Assembly (NCBI RefSeq): GCF_009176725.1
Contig: NZ_AP020337.1
Span: 1,364,001-1,428,000 of the forward strand
Source of the DNA: Pseudomonas sp. KUIN-1
Lineage (GTDB): Bacteria > Pseudomonadota > Gammaproteobacteria > Pseudomonadales > Pseudomonadaceae
DNA length: 64,000 bases
Direction of reading: 5' to 3'
In this document: one piece after another, positions 36,543 through 44,891 of the stretch
Layout of the letters: the number at the start of each line of letters is the position of its first letter
Numbering within the stretch: the first letter of the stretch is position 1
Translations under genes and position numbers: made by a program
Notes under the pieces: model-generated
Seen by the model: the letters and a program-made list of their open reading frames with translations, nothing else
Databases searched by the model: none
Told to the model about the DNA's origin: nothing

Positions 36543-37648
36543 CAGGCAAGCCCCTCGTATAGTTGCTTCTGTTCCTTCTGCGTAAGCTCGGCCATCAGCG
36601 TGAGTAGATTATTCAGCGCGGCCTGGCGGCTTTTCAGGTCCCGCCAGAGCAGGATCGGCAACTGCATCAGCATCGGCCGCAGGCCATTGAGAAAGGCCAG
36701 CTGGTGTTCGAGCCTGTTGCCCCCGATGTGCTGGGTCAGTTGCAAGGTCTGATTCACATTCATGCCATTGGCCGTCAGGGTCAGCATGTGTTTGAGGAAG
36801 GCCGGCGGGTCCACCGTCAGTTTGGGATTCTTTTTGCGCATGCGCCCCAGCAGATGTTCGCAGCCGCGCAGCAACGTAGTGACATGGCGCGCGGTGGTCA
36901 GGCCATGCATCAGCGTGCGCAGTTGTTCATGGGAAGCCGACGGGGTAATCGCCGAAAGATCGTCGGCGATGGCGATGCGCATGTCGCGCAGGTTCAGGTC
37001 GAACTCGCCGGGTTCCTGTTGCTCGCCAATCAAGGCTTCGATCAAGCCCGTGACATTGGGTTGTCCGGAAACCGCTACGCCATACAGATTGCGTAAGGCA
37101 GTGCGGCGCTTGTTATCGATGTTCTGGCGCCCGAAGGCTCTTGCGGTATTGATTCCGGCGCGGGTACGCGGGCCGAATTGGCGGCGCAGATGTTTAAGCG
37201 TCTGGGTCAGCGCTACATATTCTGCTTCCGCCCCATCGTCTTCTGCCTGTTTACGTGCCGCCTGCAACACCACGTGAGCCTTGGCAGCGTCGCCGTCAGC
37301 GAATTCCAGAACCTGTTCCAGATCGGCGTCGTTGTCCTGCAGCAGTTTTTTGCGCAGCAGTCTGGCGGCGTTATCCAGCCCGGTGTCGCTGGCGCTCATC
37401 AGCAACTGATAAAGCTCGCCCAGCTTGACGGCCCGCGACTGCAGCGCGTTCCTGCTCGCGATCAGTTCTCGCTCACGCAGGATCCGGCTGTGCTGCACCA
37501 GTGCTGCGGCGAAGCGCGAAACCTGCAGTGACGAGGTGCCTTTTTCATCAGGCAACCCGCCGCCGGGAATCGCTCGCGCAGCCGGCGTGATGGCGCGGAT
37601 TGGCGCTACCGGACGAATGGGCAATGTAGGCGGGGCGACAATTTTCAT
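36542..37648 (-). CDS. hrpJ: T3SS gatekeeper HrpJ
   Basis: A 368-residue SctW/YopN-InvE-type protein that controls the order of secretion and helps translocator export. The frame is open to 37723, but that would begin upstream of the hrp box at 37677-37705, so the ATG at 37648 is correct. Helical throughout, with Arg-rich patches. First gene of the operon that runs to hrcU. Confidence 0.93.
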   Translation of the reverse strand: MKIVAPPTLPIRPVAPIRAITPAARAIPGGGLPDEKGTSSLQVSRFAAALVQHSRILRERELIASRNALQSRAVKLGELYQLLMSASDTGLDNAARLLRKKLLQDNDADLEQVLEFADGDAAKAHVVLQAARKQAEDDGAEAEYVALTQTLKHLRRQFGPRTRAGINTARAFGRQNIDNKRRTALRNLYGVAVSGQPNVTGLIEALIGEQQEPGEFDLNLRDMRIAIADDLSAITPSASHEQLRTLMHGLTTARHVTTLLRGCEHLLGRMRKKNPKLTVDPPAFLKHMLTLTANGMNVNQTLQLTQHIGGNRLEHQLAFLNGLRPMLMQLPILLWRDLKSRQAALNNLLTLMAELTQKEQKQLYEGLA

Positions 37649-37676
37649 AGGACGATTCTGGGCCTGGTGTGACCGC

Positions 37677-37705
37677 TGAGTGGGTCGTCGACCCGGTTCG
37701 GTTCC
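37677..37705 (-). promoter_or_regulatory. hrp box of the hrpJ operon
   Basis: On the minus strand: GGAACC, 16-nt spacer, CCACTCA. It is 28 nt before hrpJ and divergent from hrpL. Confidence 0.92.
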
Positions 37706-37838
37706 CTGGTGGCGAAGGCTCATGCGTTTGTGCCAAAAGCTGCAGAGCTAAAAATCGTGTTGCGCAAAAAAATGTATTACAAAGAATTTCATATTTTAAA
37801 ATATTTATACAAATCATGTGGTTATGATTATTTTTGGA

Positions 37839-37855
37839 TTGGCATGGTTATCGCT
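37839..37855 (+). promoter_or_regulatory. Sigma-54 promoter of hrpL
   Basis: TTGGCATGG-TTA-TCGCT: the invariant GG (37841-37842) and GC (37853-37854) have the required 10-nt spacing. The -12 element reads TCGC, not TTGC. AT-rich DNA upstream (37740-37835) is where HrpRS should bind. About 35 nt separate it from the hrpL start. Confidence 0.88.
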
Positions 37856-37889
37856 ATAGGACTTGCACTCCATCAATTGAGGCAAGCCC

Positions 37890-38444
37890 ATGCTCCCGAA
37901 TCTTGTGATCCTTGATGCAACCGAACCACGCCAACCATCGTCGTCCGCCGGTATCCGGCAATTGACGGCCGATCAGGTCCAGATGCTCAGAGCGTTCATC
38001 CAGAAGCGGGTGAAGAACGCTGATGATGTGGATGACATCCTGCAATGCGTGTTTCTCGAGGCGTTACGCAATGAGCACAAGTTTCAGCACGCCAGCAAAC
38101 CGCAAACCTGGTTATGTGGCATTGCGCTGAATCTGATCCGCAATCACTTCCGCAAAATGTATCGCCAGCCCTATCAGGAAAGCTGGGAAGACGAAGTCCA
38201 TACCGATCTGGAGTGGAACGGCGATATCACCCATCAGGTAGACGGTCACCGACAGCTGGCACGCGTCATAGAGGCCATCGATTGCCTGCCGACGAACATG
38301 CAGAAGGTTCTGGAAGTTTCGCTGGAAATGGACGGCAATTATCAGGAAACCGCCAACACGCTCGGTGTTCCTATCGGCACCGTCCGCTCCCGACTGTCCC
38401 GGGCGCGGGTGCAGCTCAAGCAACACATAGACCCGTTCGCCTGA
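37890..38444 (+). CDS. hrpL: ECF sigma factor HrpL
   Basis: A 184-residue extracytoplasmic-function sigma factor. Region 2 covers about 28-90 (DDVDDILQCVFLEALRN, TWLCGIALN), and region 4 with its helix-turn-helix about 120-175 (GVPIGTVRSRLSRARVQL). There is no anti-sigma gene beside it. It directs RNA polymerase to the hrp boxes listed here. The start is the ATG at 37890. Confidence 0.96.
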   Translation: MLPNLVILDATEPRQPSSSAGIRQLTADQVQMLRAFIQKRVKNADDVDDILQCVFLEALRNEHKFQHASKPQTWLCGIALNLIRNHFRKMYRQPYQESWEDEVHTDLEWNGDITHQVDGHRQLARVIEAIDCLPTNMQKVLEVSLEMDGNYQETANTLGVPIGTVRSRLSRARVQLKQHIDPFA

Positions 38445-38458
38445 GTGGTCATCTATCT

Positions 38459-38486
38459 GGAACCAACTTGCACGTAAAACCACACA
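38459..38486 (+). promoter_or_regulatory. hrp box of hrpK
   Basis: GGAACC, 15-nt spacer, CCACACA, 31 nt before the hrpK start and 14 nt after the hrpL stop. Confidence 0.92.
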
Positions 38487-38517
38487 GTTGCCATCCCTCA
38501 CCACTTGGATGGCAACC

Positions 38518-40824
38518 ATGCGTATATCCAGTTCTCCCAGTCCTGCCCTCGGCAGCATCGTGAATCAACCCACCTCTGGCGAACTGGCTGCTGAGACGCC
38601 ATTGGCCAAAGCTTCGCTTACGCAGGGCAGCGCAGGTGGTGGTCAGGCTTTTGTGCAGTTCGGCCAGGCCAACGACAGCCCCTCTTCCTTTTCGGGAACC
38701 GAGCAAAGCGGTTCATCGCTGATGAGTCTGCTGACTCGCAGCAGCAGCAGTGAAAGCACCTCCAGCGTCGATCAGGACAGTGATCAGGTGTCCCCGATGA
38801 CATCGGTCTCGGCCACAGCGAGCTCGGCATCCACGGCGGCCTCCAGCCCGGCGAATGCCCCGAGCGCTACCGATGCAGCGTTTCTCGATAACTCCGAATA
38901 TTCCTCGCCCGAGGCGCTCAAGCGCTGGGAGCCGATGGTTGCCAACCTGCCGCCCGAAGAGCGCGAGCAGGCGGCCAAAGAACTCAACCGGCCCATCGCC
39001 GCAGCGTGGATGGCCAGAGAGGATGGTCCCAATGCCGAAAAGGCGATGGCGTTCATCAATGCCAACCCTGCGTTGAAGACGGCGGTGGACGTCGGCAAGG
39101 ATGGCGGTAATGCGGATGGCAAAATCACCAACAAAGACCTCAAGGCGTTCGCCAAAAACATGGAGAAGGCGGCCGACAATGCCGACAAGGATGTGGCCAA
39201 GTACATGGAAGATAACCCCGGCGCTGATCCTCAATCGCTTGAAATGGTGCGCAGCGCAGCGGTGATGCGCGCCAATATGCCGTTGGCGACGGCAGCCGAC
39301 CCTCATCATGCCGTCGGGGCGGCGGACAAAACCGATGTCGATGGTAATGTCAGCGCCGAGGGTCTGAAAGCGCTGATTAAAAGTAACCCCGGGTTGTCAG
39401 GTACGCTCAAACAGTCGTCCAACATGTGGTCGCAGGCGGGCTTCCTCAGCCAGGTGGATGAAGCCGGGCTGACCGGGCGCAAGAAGGCTGCGCATAGCCC
39501 CGACCAAGTGTTCGATGCGTCCAATATGAGCGAGTGGATCAGAAAGAGCGCCCCCAAAAATGGTGGCCAGTTCGCCAGCATGCTCAGCGACGCCGCGACG
39601 TTGAATTCGGTAGCCGGTATCGATATCAGCAAGCTCAACGCGCAGGTGTTCGAGAAGCCCAAGGCTTACACCGGCGCGCAGAAAGCCGCTGTGATGATCA
39701 AGTTGCAGCAGACTCAGCAAAGCGTGATAGCCGGGCGGGATTTGCGCAATACCGAGAAGACCGAGGCGGGCCTTAACGAGCGAATCGCCCAGTTGCAAGC
39801 CGATCCCGACGTTCAGGAGTACCTCAACAAAAGCATTCCTGAACAGGAGCGCAGTCTGGTGCGCAGCGATTCAGCGCTGCAAAAGGCTGTGACTGAGCAG
39901 GCTCAAAACGTCAACAGCGGAAAGGCTTTGCAGACCGACATGGCAACCGCGGACAAAGCGGTCGACAAACACAACCCCAACCCCGATTACAGTGGCGCCA
40001 TCACCGGCCTGTCGGCTCAACTGCAACTGCAAAAAGACCTTTTTCCCGATGCTCAGGTGCCCACTGCCCAGCAAGTCTTCAACAACCAGCCTGATGAACT
40101 GCAAACGAAGATCGCCGACTCCTACGTTCGCAATTTCAGCGAGGGGGGCGCTCTGAAACAACTGCTTGGCCAGAAAAAGTCTGACGCCGGCGAGTCTTTG
40201 CAAACCGCAGATAACCAGAAAGCGGCGTATGAAAGCGTGCTCCCCGCTGATTTCGTTAATGATGAGCGTGAGAGCTACACGGCCAGCACCTTGTCCGAAC
40301 TGCAGAACTCCAAAAAAGGCCGCAAGTTGCTGGAGGGCAAGACCGATGAAGAGGGCGGCCCTTCGCTGGCCGAGCAGCTCGCCGAGCAAGGTATCGGAGG
40401 CAAGGCATTCAACTCGGTCATGGGCTTTGCGTCAGTGTCTGACAGGCTCGCCAGCGGTGACAAGCTGGGCGCTGCTCAGGGCATCATCGACAGCTCCAGG
40501 TTGGGCGCGGAGGCAATCAAGGGCGGCATAGACACCGGCGCGAAAATGATGGGCCGTGAGGCGTCCGCCGGCCTTGGTCGTCTGGGCGGACAGATGATCG
40601 GCCGTGCCGTCGGCCTGGTTGCCGGCGAAGCCACAGGACTTGCTGCAGGCGCAGCGCTGGGCGCTGCAATCCCGGTCATCGGCTGGGCCATCGACGGCGC
40701 CATGGCGTTGGGTTTTGGTATTTCGGCGATTATCGACGCAGTCAAAAAGCACAAGGCACAGAAGGCGTTTGATCATAACGTTGACCCGGTGCTGGATCAG
40801 TTCGGGATTGACAGGGCGCATTGA
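38518..40824 (+). CDS. hrpK: Putative T3SS translocator HrpK
   Basis: A 768-residue secreted protein at the edge of the core cluster. The N-terminal 100 residues are Ser/Ala/Thr-rich, the middle is helical, and a C-terminal Gly/Ala-rich hydrophobic stretch (about 680-745) could insert in a membrane, as in translocators. HrpK helps effector delivery into plant cells. The ATG at 38518 is chosen because 38488 sits directly against the hrp box. A terminator follows. Confidence 0.93.
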   Translation: MRISSSPSPALGSIVNQPTSGELAAETPLAKASLTQGSAGGGQAFVQFGQANDSPSSFSGTEQSGSSLMSLLTRSSSSESTSSVDQDSDQVSPMTSVSATASSASTAASSPANAPSATDAAFLDNSEYSSPEALKRWEPMVANLPPEEREQAAKELNRPIAAAWMAREDGPNAEKAMAFINANPALKTAVDVGKDGGNADGKITNKDLKAFAKNMEKAADNADKDVAKYMEDNPGADPQSLEMVRSAAVMRANMPLATAADPHHAVGAADKTDVDGNVSAEGLKALIKSNPGLSGTLKQSSNMWSQAGFLSQVDEAGLTGRKKAAHSPDQVFDASNMSEWIRKSAPKNGGQFASMLSDAATLNSVAGIDISKLNAQVFEKPKAYTGAQKAAVMIKLQQTQQSVIAGRDLRNTEKTEAGLNERIAQLQADPDVQEYLNKSIPEQERSLVRSDSALQKAVTEQAQNVNSGKALQTDMATADKAVDKHNPNPDYSGAITGLSAQLQLQKDLFPDAQVPTAQQVFNNQPDELQTKIADSYVRNFSEGGALKQLLGQKKSDAGESLQTADNQKAAYESVLPADFVNDERESYTASTLSELQNSKKGRKLLEGKTDEEGGPSLAEQLAEQGIGGKAFNSVMGFASVSDRLASGDKLGAAQGIIDSSRLGAEAIKGGIDTGAKMMGREASAGLGRLGGQMIGRAVGLVAGEATGLAAGAALGAAIPVIGWAIDGAMALGFGISAIIDAVKKHKAQKAFDHNVDPVLDQFGIDRAH

Positions 40825-40836
40825 TTGAATTGAATC

Positions 40837-40871
40837 GGCTCAGACGCCTTGAATGCTGAGCCTTCATTTTT
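40837..40871 (+). terminator. Terminator of hrpK
   Basis: GGCTCAG (40837-40843) and CTGAGCC (40856-40862) with a 12-nt loop, then a T-rich tract. It separates the core from the exchangeable effector locus. Confidence 0.8.
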
Positions 40872-40972
40872 ACAGATCCGTGTGGGCTGTTTAATCGGCC
40901 GCATGAAAGTTTATGGACAGCGTTAGCGCTAGACGCTAAAAAACCGAGGCTATTTGACAAATATCGGCCTTT

Positions 40973-40986
40973 TGTCAGGCCTGACA
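40973..40986. repeat. Perfect 14-bp palindrome before the avrB-family gene
   Basis: TGTCAGGCCTGACA is self-complementary. It could be an operator or a relic of recombination; no regulator is implied by the sequence. Confidence 0.4.
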
Positions 40987-41017
40987 TTAAATTAAACAGT
41001 TAGAAAAGGTGAGCCCG

Positions 41018-41989
41018 AAGAGTTGCGTATCGTCAAAAGCATCTGTCATTTCTTCGGACAGCTTTCGCGCATCATATACAAACTCTCCAGAGGCATCCTC
41101 TGTCCATCAACGAGCCAGGACGCCAAGGTGCGGTGAGCTTCAGGGGCCCCAAGTGAGCAGATTGATGCCTTGCCAGCAGGCGTTAGTAGGAGTGGCCCGA
41201 TGGCCTGATCCGCATTTTAACAGGGACGATGCGCCCCACCAGATGGAGTATGGAGAATCGTTCTACCATAAAAGCCGAGAGCTTGGTGCGTCGGTCGCCA
41301 ATGGAGAGATAGAAACGTTTCAGGAGTTCTGGAGTGAGGCTCGTGATTGGAGAGCTTCCAGAGCAGGCCAAGATGCTCGACTTTTTAGTTCATCGCGTGA
41401 TCCCAACTCTTCACGGGCGTTTGTTACGCCTATAACTGGACCATACGAATTTTTAAAAGATAGATTCGCAAACCGTAAAGATGGAGAAAAGCATAAGATG
41501 CTGGATTTTCTCCCACACAGCAATACGTTTAGGTTTCATGGGAAAATTGACGGTGAGCGACTTCCCCTCACCTGGATCTCGATAAGTTCTGATCGTCATG
41601 TCGACAGAACAAAGGATCCTTACCAAAGGTTGCGCAACCAAGGCATGAACGATGTGGGTGAGCCTAATGTGATGTTGCACACCCAAGCCGAGTATGTGCC
41701 CAAAATTATGCAACATGTGGAGCATCTTTATAAGGCCGCTACGGATGCTGCATTGTCCGATGCCAATGCGCTGAAAAAACTCGCAGAGATACATTGGTGG
41801 ACGGTACAAGCTGTTCCCGACTTTCGTGGAAGTGCAGCTAAGGCTGAGCTCTGCGTGCGCTCCATTGCCCAGGCAAGGGGCATGGACCTGCCGCCGATGA
41901 GACTCGGCATCGTGCCGGATCTGGAAGCGCTTACGATGCCTTTGAAAGACTTTGTGAAAAGTTACGAAGGGTTCTTCGAACATAACTGA
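41018..41989 (+). pseudogene. avrB: AvrB-family type III effector with lost start codon
   Basis: The frame encodes about 323 residues aligning end to end with AvrB (321). The landmarks are CVSSK near the N-terminus, ALVGVARWPD, IHWWTVQAVPDFRGSAAKAE and LPPMR. AvrB is a plasma-membrane effector with a kinase-like fold that modifies RIN4-linked immunity. Where AvrB begins Met-Gly-Cys-Val, this sequence reads AAG AGT TGC GTA (Lys-Ser-Cys-Val). AAAAGG sits 8 nt before that AAG, the right distance for a lost ATG. An in-frame GTG at 41009 is the only close alternative but abuts the ribosome site. The myristoylation Gly is lost too, and there is no hrp box. Confidence 0.75.
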
Positions 41990-41998
41990 TCGTTGCAG

Positions 41999-42029
41999 CG
42001 TTACTGGCGTTTGAACGCTGCCAGTAACG
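41999..42029 (+). terminator. Hairpin after the avrB-family gene
   Basis: 10-bp stem CGTTACTGGC/GCCAGTAACG with an 11-nt loop, 10 nt after the stop. It lacks a T tract, so it may be an mRNA end structure. Confidence 0.45.
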
Positions 42030-42055
42030 TACTGCGCTGCTTATAATGAGACGGG

Positions 42056-42083
42056 CCAACGTTCCATTTGTGTGGAACGTTGG
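42056..42083. repeat. Perfect 11-bp inverted repeat before hopX
   Basis: CCAACGTTCCA, 6-nt loop, TGGAACGTTGG. The right arm contains GGAACG, one base off the hrp box -35, but no CCAC element lies 15-16 nt further on. Confidence 0.6.
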
Positions 42084-42137
42084 CAGTGATTGGTTTGAGT
42101 AAGCTTTTCCAGGTACGACGAGTGCAGCGAAGTAACA

Positions 42138-42692
42138 ATGAGAATTCACAGTTCCGGTCATGGCATCTCCGGACCAGTATCCTCTGCAGAAACCGTTGAA
42201 AAGGCCGTGCAATCATCGGCCCAAGCGCAGAATGAAGCGTCTCACAGCGGTCCATCAGAACATCCTGAATCCCGCTCCTGTCAGGCACGCCCGAACTACC
42301 CTTATTCGTCAGTCAAAACACGGTTACCCCCTGTTGCGTCTGCAGGGCAGTCGCTGTCTGAGACACCCTCTTCATTGCCTGGCTACCTGCTGTTACGTCG
42401 GCTTGATCGTCGTCCGCTGGACCAGGACGCAATAAAGGGGCTTATTCCTGCTGATGAAGCAGTGGGCGAAGCGCGCCGCGCGTTGCCCTTCGGCAGGGGC
42501 AACATTGATGTGGATGCGCAACGCTCCAACCTGGAAAGCGGGGCCCGCACGCTCGCCGCAAGACGCCTGAGAAAAGACGCCGAGACGGCGGGTCATGAGC
42601 CGATGCCCGAGAACGAAGACATGAACTGGCATGTGCTGGTTGCCATGTCGGGTCAGGTGTTCGGGGCTGGCAACTGTGGCGAACATGCCCGT
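42138..42692 (+). pseudogene. hopX: Type III effector HopX (AvrPphE), 5' fragment
   Basis: 185 residues matching the N-terminal half of HopX: Ser/Gln-rich leader, then NYPYSSVKTRLPPV, GYLLLRRLD, RRALPFGRGNIDVDAQ and MNWHVLVAMSGQVFGAGNCG. The Cys in GAGNCGEHAR is the catalytic nucleophile of this transglutaminase-like family. The match stops exactly after Arg at 42692; the frame reads on about 34 unrelated residues to a stop at 42797. The rest of hopX resumes at 44892. A truncated product would lack the His and Asp of the catalytic triad. No consensus hrp box precedes it. Confidence 0.9.
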
Positions 42693-42779
42693 TTATGTGG
42701 AATAGAAAGTCAACACCATGATGTGCTCCTTAGCTCACCGTCTCTGGCTGGCTTGATAAGTGGGATGACCATCATTCAT

Positions 42780-42808
42780 GGAACCACGGTAGCTTAGCTG
42801 ACCACTCA
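42780..42808 (+). promoter_or_regulatory. hrp box of the inserted YopJ-family gene
   Basis: GGAACC, 16-nt spacer, CCACTCA. It is a full consensus match inside the insertion, 48 nt before the gene. Confidence 0.92.
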
Positions 42809-42856
42809 AGGGCGTTTAATCCAGAAGCCTTCCTAAGCATTAAGGAGAACATCACG

Positions 42857-43945
42857 ATGGGAATTTGCGTTTCCAAACCTAGCGTCCGGCATGACTACAA
42901 CGAGGATTATGGGAGAAATTATGGCGCTGATACCGCCCAAGCTTCTTCGAACACTTCAAGTTCCGACAGCGAATGGGAGCAATCCCCTCCGCACTCGCCT
43001 AGGCAACCTGTAGCTGCTGACATACCCGATAGAGCCAAGGACAAGATTTCAGCGCTACGCGAGTCGTACTACAGATCACAGATGAATTCAAATCCGGATC
43101 TCTTGCATTATGCAAAAAACATACTCGACAACATAGAATACCGACAGTCCAACATTGATACACTTCAACTTGACGCTCAAAACCTAGGTTCGCTTGCTGC
43201 AGCTTATAATACAAGCTTCTCACAACTTAACCTGCATTGTTTCGACTCGCGCATCGCATTCCTAGATCACCTGCAAAGTCATAATGAGCCAGGCGCGTGG
43301 CGTGGTGTTTTTCGGCTAAATCCGCCCTCACTTCATCATGTTGCTGTGGACGTACGTAACCACTCCAATGGTCAAAAGACGCTGATTGTATTGGAGCCCA
43401 TTACCGCCTATAAGGATGATGTTTACCCTCCTGCCTACTTACCGGGTTATCCTCAACTGCGCGAGGAGGTCAATACGCGATTTCGAGGAAATGCTAAAAT
43501 GTCTGTCATAGAGACTGATGCACAACGTTCATGGCACGACTGTGTCATATTTTCGCTTAACTTTGCTTTGTGCGCCTACCAAAAAGATAGTGCCTTTGAT
43601 AGCCTTCATGAAAAACTGGCTGAAAGTGGCTATTGTTTTCCAGGAAATGAAGATAGCCGATCGCGACTTGCCAGAGGCATAGAATTGATTGACGGAAAGC
43701 AAGTGCTGCCTGCCGTATTTTATAAACATGCGCATTCCCGAGGGACAGTGACTGCCGTAGAGAACGCTCAGCCCCACATAGCAAACGACAATGTCAGCAC
43801 AAATCGGTCATCGTCCGGAGAAACGTTAAATGAACGTGCTGAGGCATTCCGCGTCCATCGGGAGGGGGGTGATCCAGAAAACTATAGTATGTCTATCGAG
43901 TCGTCCCGGGCGCGAAAGATAAGGAAAGCCCTAGAGAGCCAATAA
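42857..43945 (+). CDS. YopJ-family acetyltransferase effector (HopZ type)
   Basis: A 362-residue YopJ/C55-family protein. The catalytic triad is visible as His in LHHVAVDVR, Glu in LIVLEPITA and Cys in SWHDCVIFSLNFAL. The N-terminus MGICVSK offers Gly2 for myristoylation and Cys4 for palmitoylation, so it should go to the plant plasma membrane. The N-terminus differs from HopZ1 (MGN...) and the gene is clearly not HopZ3, which lies 4 kb away; it recalls HopZ2, HopZ4 or Xanthomonas XopJ types, and I cannot decide which. The start has AAGGAG upstream and an intact hrp box, so it looks functional. It is more AT-rich than core genes. Confidence 0.88.
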   Translation: MGICVSKPSVRHDYNEDYGRNYGADTAQASSNTSSSDSEWEQSPPHSPRQPVAADIPDRAKDKISALRESYYRSQMNSNPDLLHYAKNILDNIEYRQSNIDTLQLDAQNLGSLAAAYNTSFSQLNLHCFDSRIAFLDHLQSHNEPGAWRGVFRLNPPSLHHVAVDVRNHSNGQKTLIVLEPITAYKDDVYPPAYLPGYPQLREEVNTRFRGNAKMSVIETDAQRSWHDCVIFSLNFALCAYQKDSAFDSLHEKLAESGYCFPGNEDSRSRLARGIELIDGKQVLPAVFYKHAHSRGTVTAVENAQPHIANDNVSTNRSSSGETLNERAEAFRVHREGGDPENYSMSIESSRARKIRKALESQ

Positions 43946-43998
43946 TAAGATGCACTGACTCATTTAGATGGGTCTCCCTGAGAGAAAAGACATGCAAG

Positions 43999-44095
43999 GG
44001 AGCCGCTGACTTATTCAATAACCAGTTATTGCCTCGTTATAAATCAAGGTCTCCAAAGCGTTCTCGGGGCAAAAAACGAATAAATCAGCGGCTCC
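43999..44095. mobile_element. MITE-like element, 97 bp
   Basis: Terminal inverted repeats of 18 bp with one mismatch: GGAGCCGCTGACTTATTC at 43999-44016 and the complement of GGAGCCGCTGATTTATTC at 44078-44095. It has no coding capacity, and such short repeat-bounded units occur in P. syringae effector loci. It separates the effector from the recombinase remnant. Confidence 0.7.
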
Positions 44096-44110
44096 TTGGG
44101 ACGCGCACGA

Positions 44111-44891
44111 TTACCGGCTTTTATTCGCCTCGATTTGACTGGGCGTTCTGCCATCCGGCGTCGGTACGTCATCGAGCTTGCGTATAAGCCCATTCAATTT
44201 TTCCAGGTCACCTTCAACAACAGCCCGCTCGTCGGCCGTCAGGGGCACGGCCTCCAGGTAATGTCCGATAGATGCTCTACCTTCCAAGGCCTGTGCTCTG
44301 GCGCTGGCTTTGGGAATATTAAAATCACAGCCGGCACACGCCATTCGATGGGGGCAACTGCTCCAGAACGGATTTGAACAGTACGAATCGCCCAGATCAT
44401 AAAAGGTATAGGGGTCAGATGAATGGCGCGCGATTACGTCGTGGTCGATAAGCACTGACTCCATGTGCGACATTTGATCCGCTTTGACAAATGATGCCGC
44501 CAGCTTGGTGGGGCGGATGCGGATGTAATGGAGCGTAGAACTGGGCGAACTGTGCCCAGACCACTGCATTAGCTCCATAAGCGACATACCCTGTGGAACA
44601 CTCGCCAATGCAGTCACGACCGAGGCGCGCCCCCGATGGCTGGTAATACGACCCCGACTGTCGTCTAGCGGGACACCGGCCTTTGCACATAGCATCGGGA
44701 TAATCGTGCGGTTGATGACTCCCGCGCCCATGCGCTTACCCCGAAACTGAAACAGGTAACTGACCCTCTCCCCGGTTCGTTCATCCACAAGCGGTGCCTG
44801 GTTCACCGGTCTTTCTTGAAGCCAGGCGTCGATTCGCTCTTTAACCACCACCGCCACGGGTTTGACAAAAGCCTTGAACGTCTTGCTGGCT
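44111..44891 (-). pseudogene. Tyrosine recombinase, C-terminal part
   Basis: About 259 residues in frame to the hopX junction, of which 248 follow a possible GTG at 44857. Catalytic-domain features are ITSHRGRASVVT (first Arg), LMQWSGHSSPSSTLHYIRI (His and probable Tyr region) and a later Cys cluster (CSNPFWSSCPHRMACAGC), as in Tn554-like transposon recombinases. The N-terminal core-binding domain is missing because the frame ends at the hopX junction without a start. It is probably inactive and a relic of the element that brought in the YopJ-family gene. Confidence 0.75.

Larger units (their letters stand above)
42693..44891. mobile_element. 2.2-kb insertion splitting hopX
   Basis: 2199 bp between CGT (Arg, 42690-42692) and ATA (Ile, 44892-44894), codons adjacent in intact HopX, so no hopX bases are missing. 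It holds an hrp box, a YopJ-family effector, a 97-bp MITE-like element and a truncated tyrosine recombinase. Neither terminal repeats nor a target duplication are seen, as would fit recombinase-mediated entry. Confidence 0.8.

Noticed and set aside
37649..37723. N-terminal extension of HrpJ
   Set aside because: It overlaps the hrp box at 37677-37705 and so lies upstream of the transcript start.
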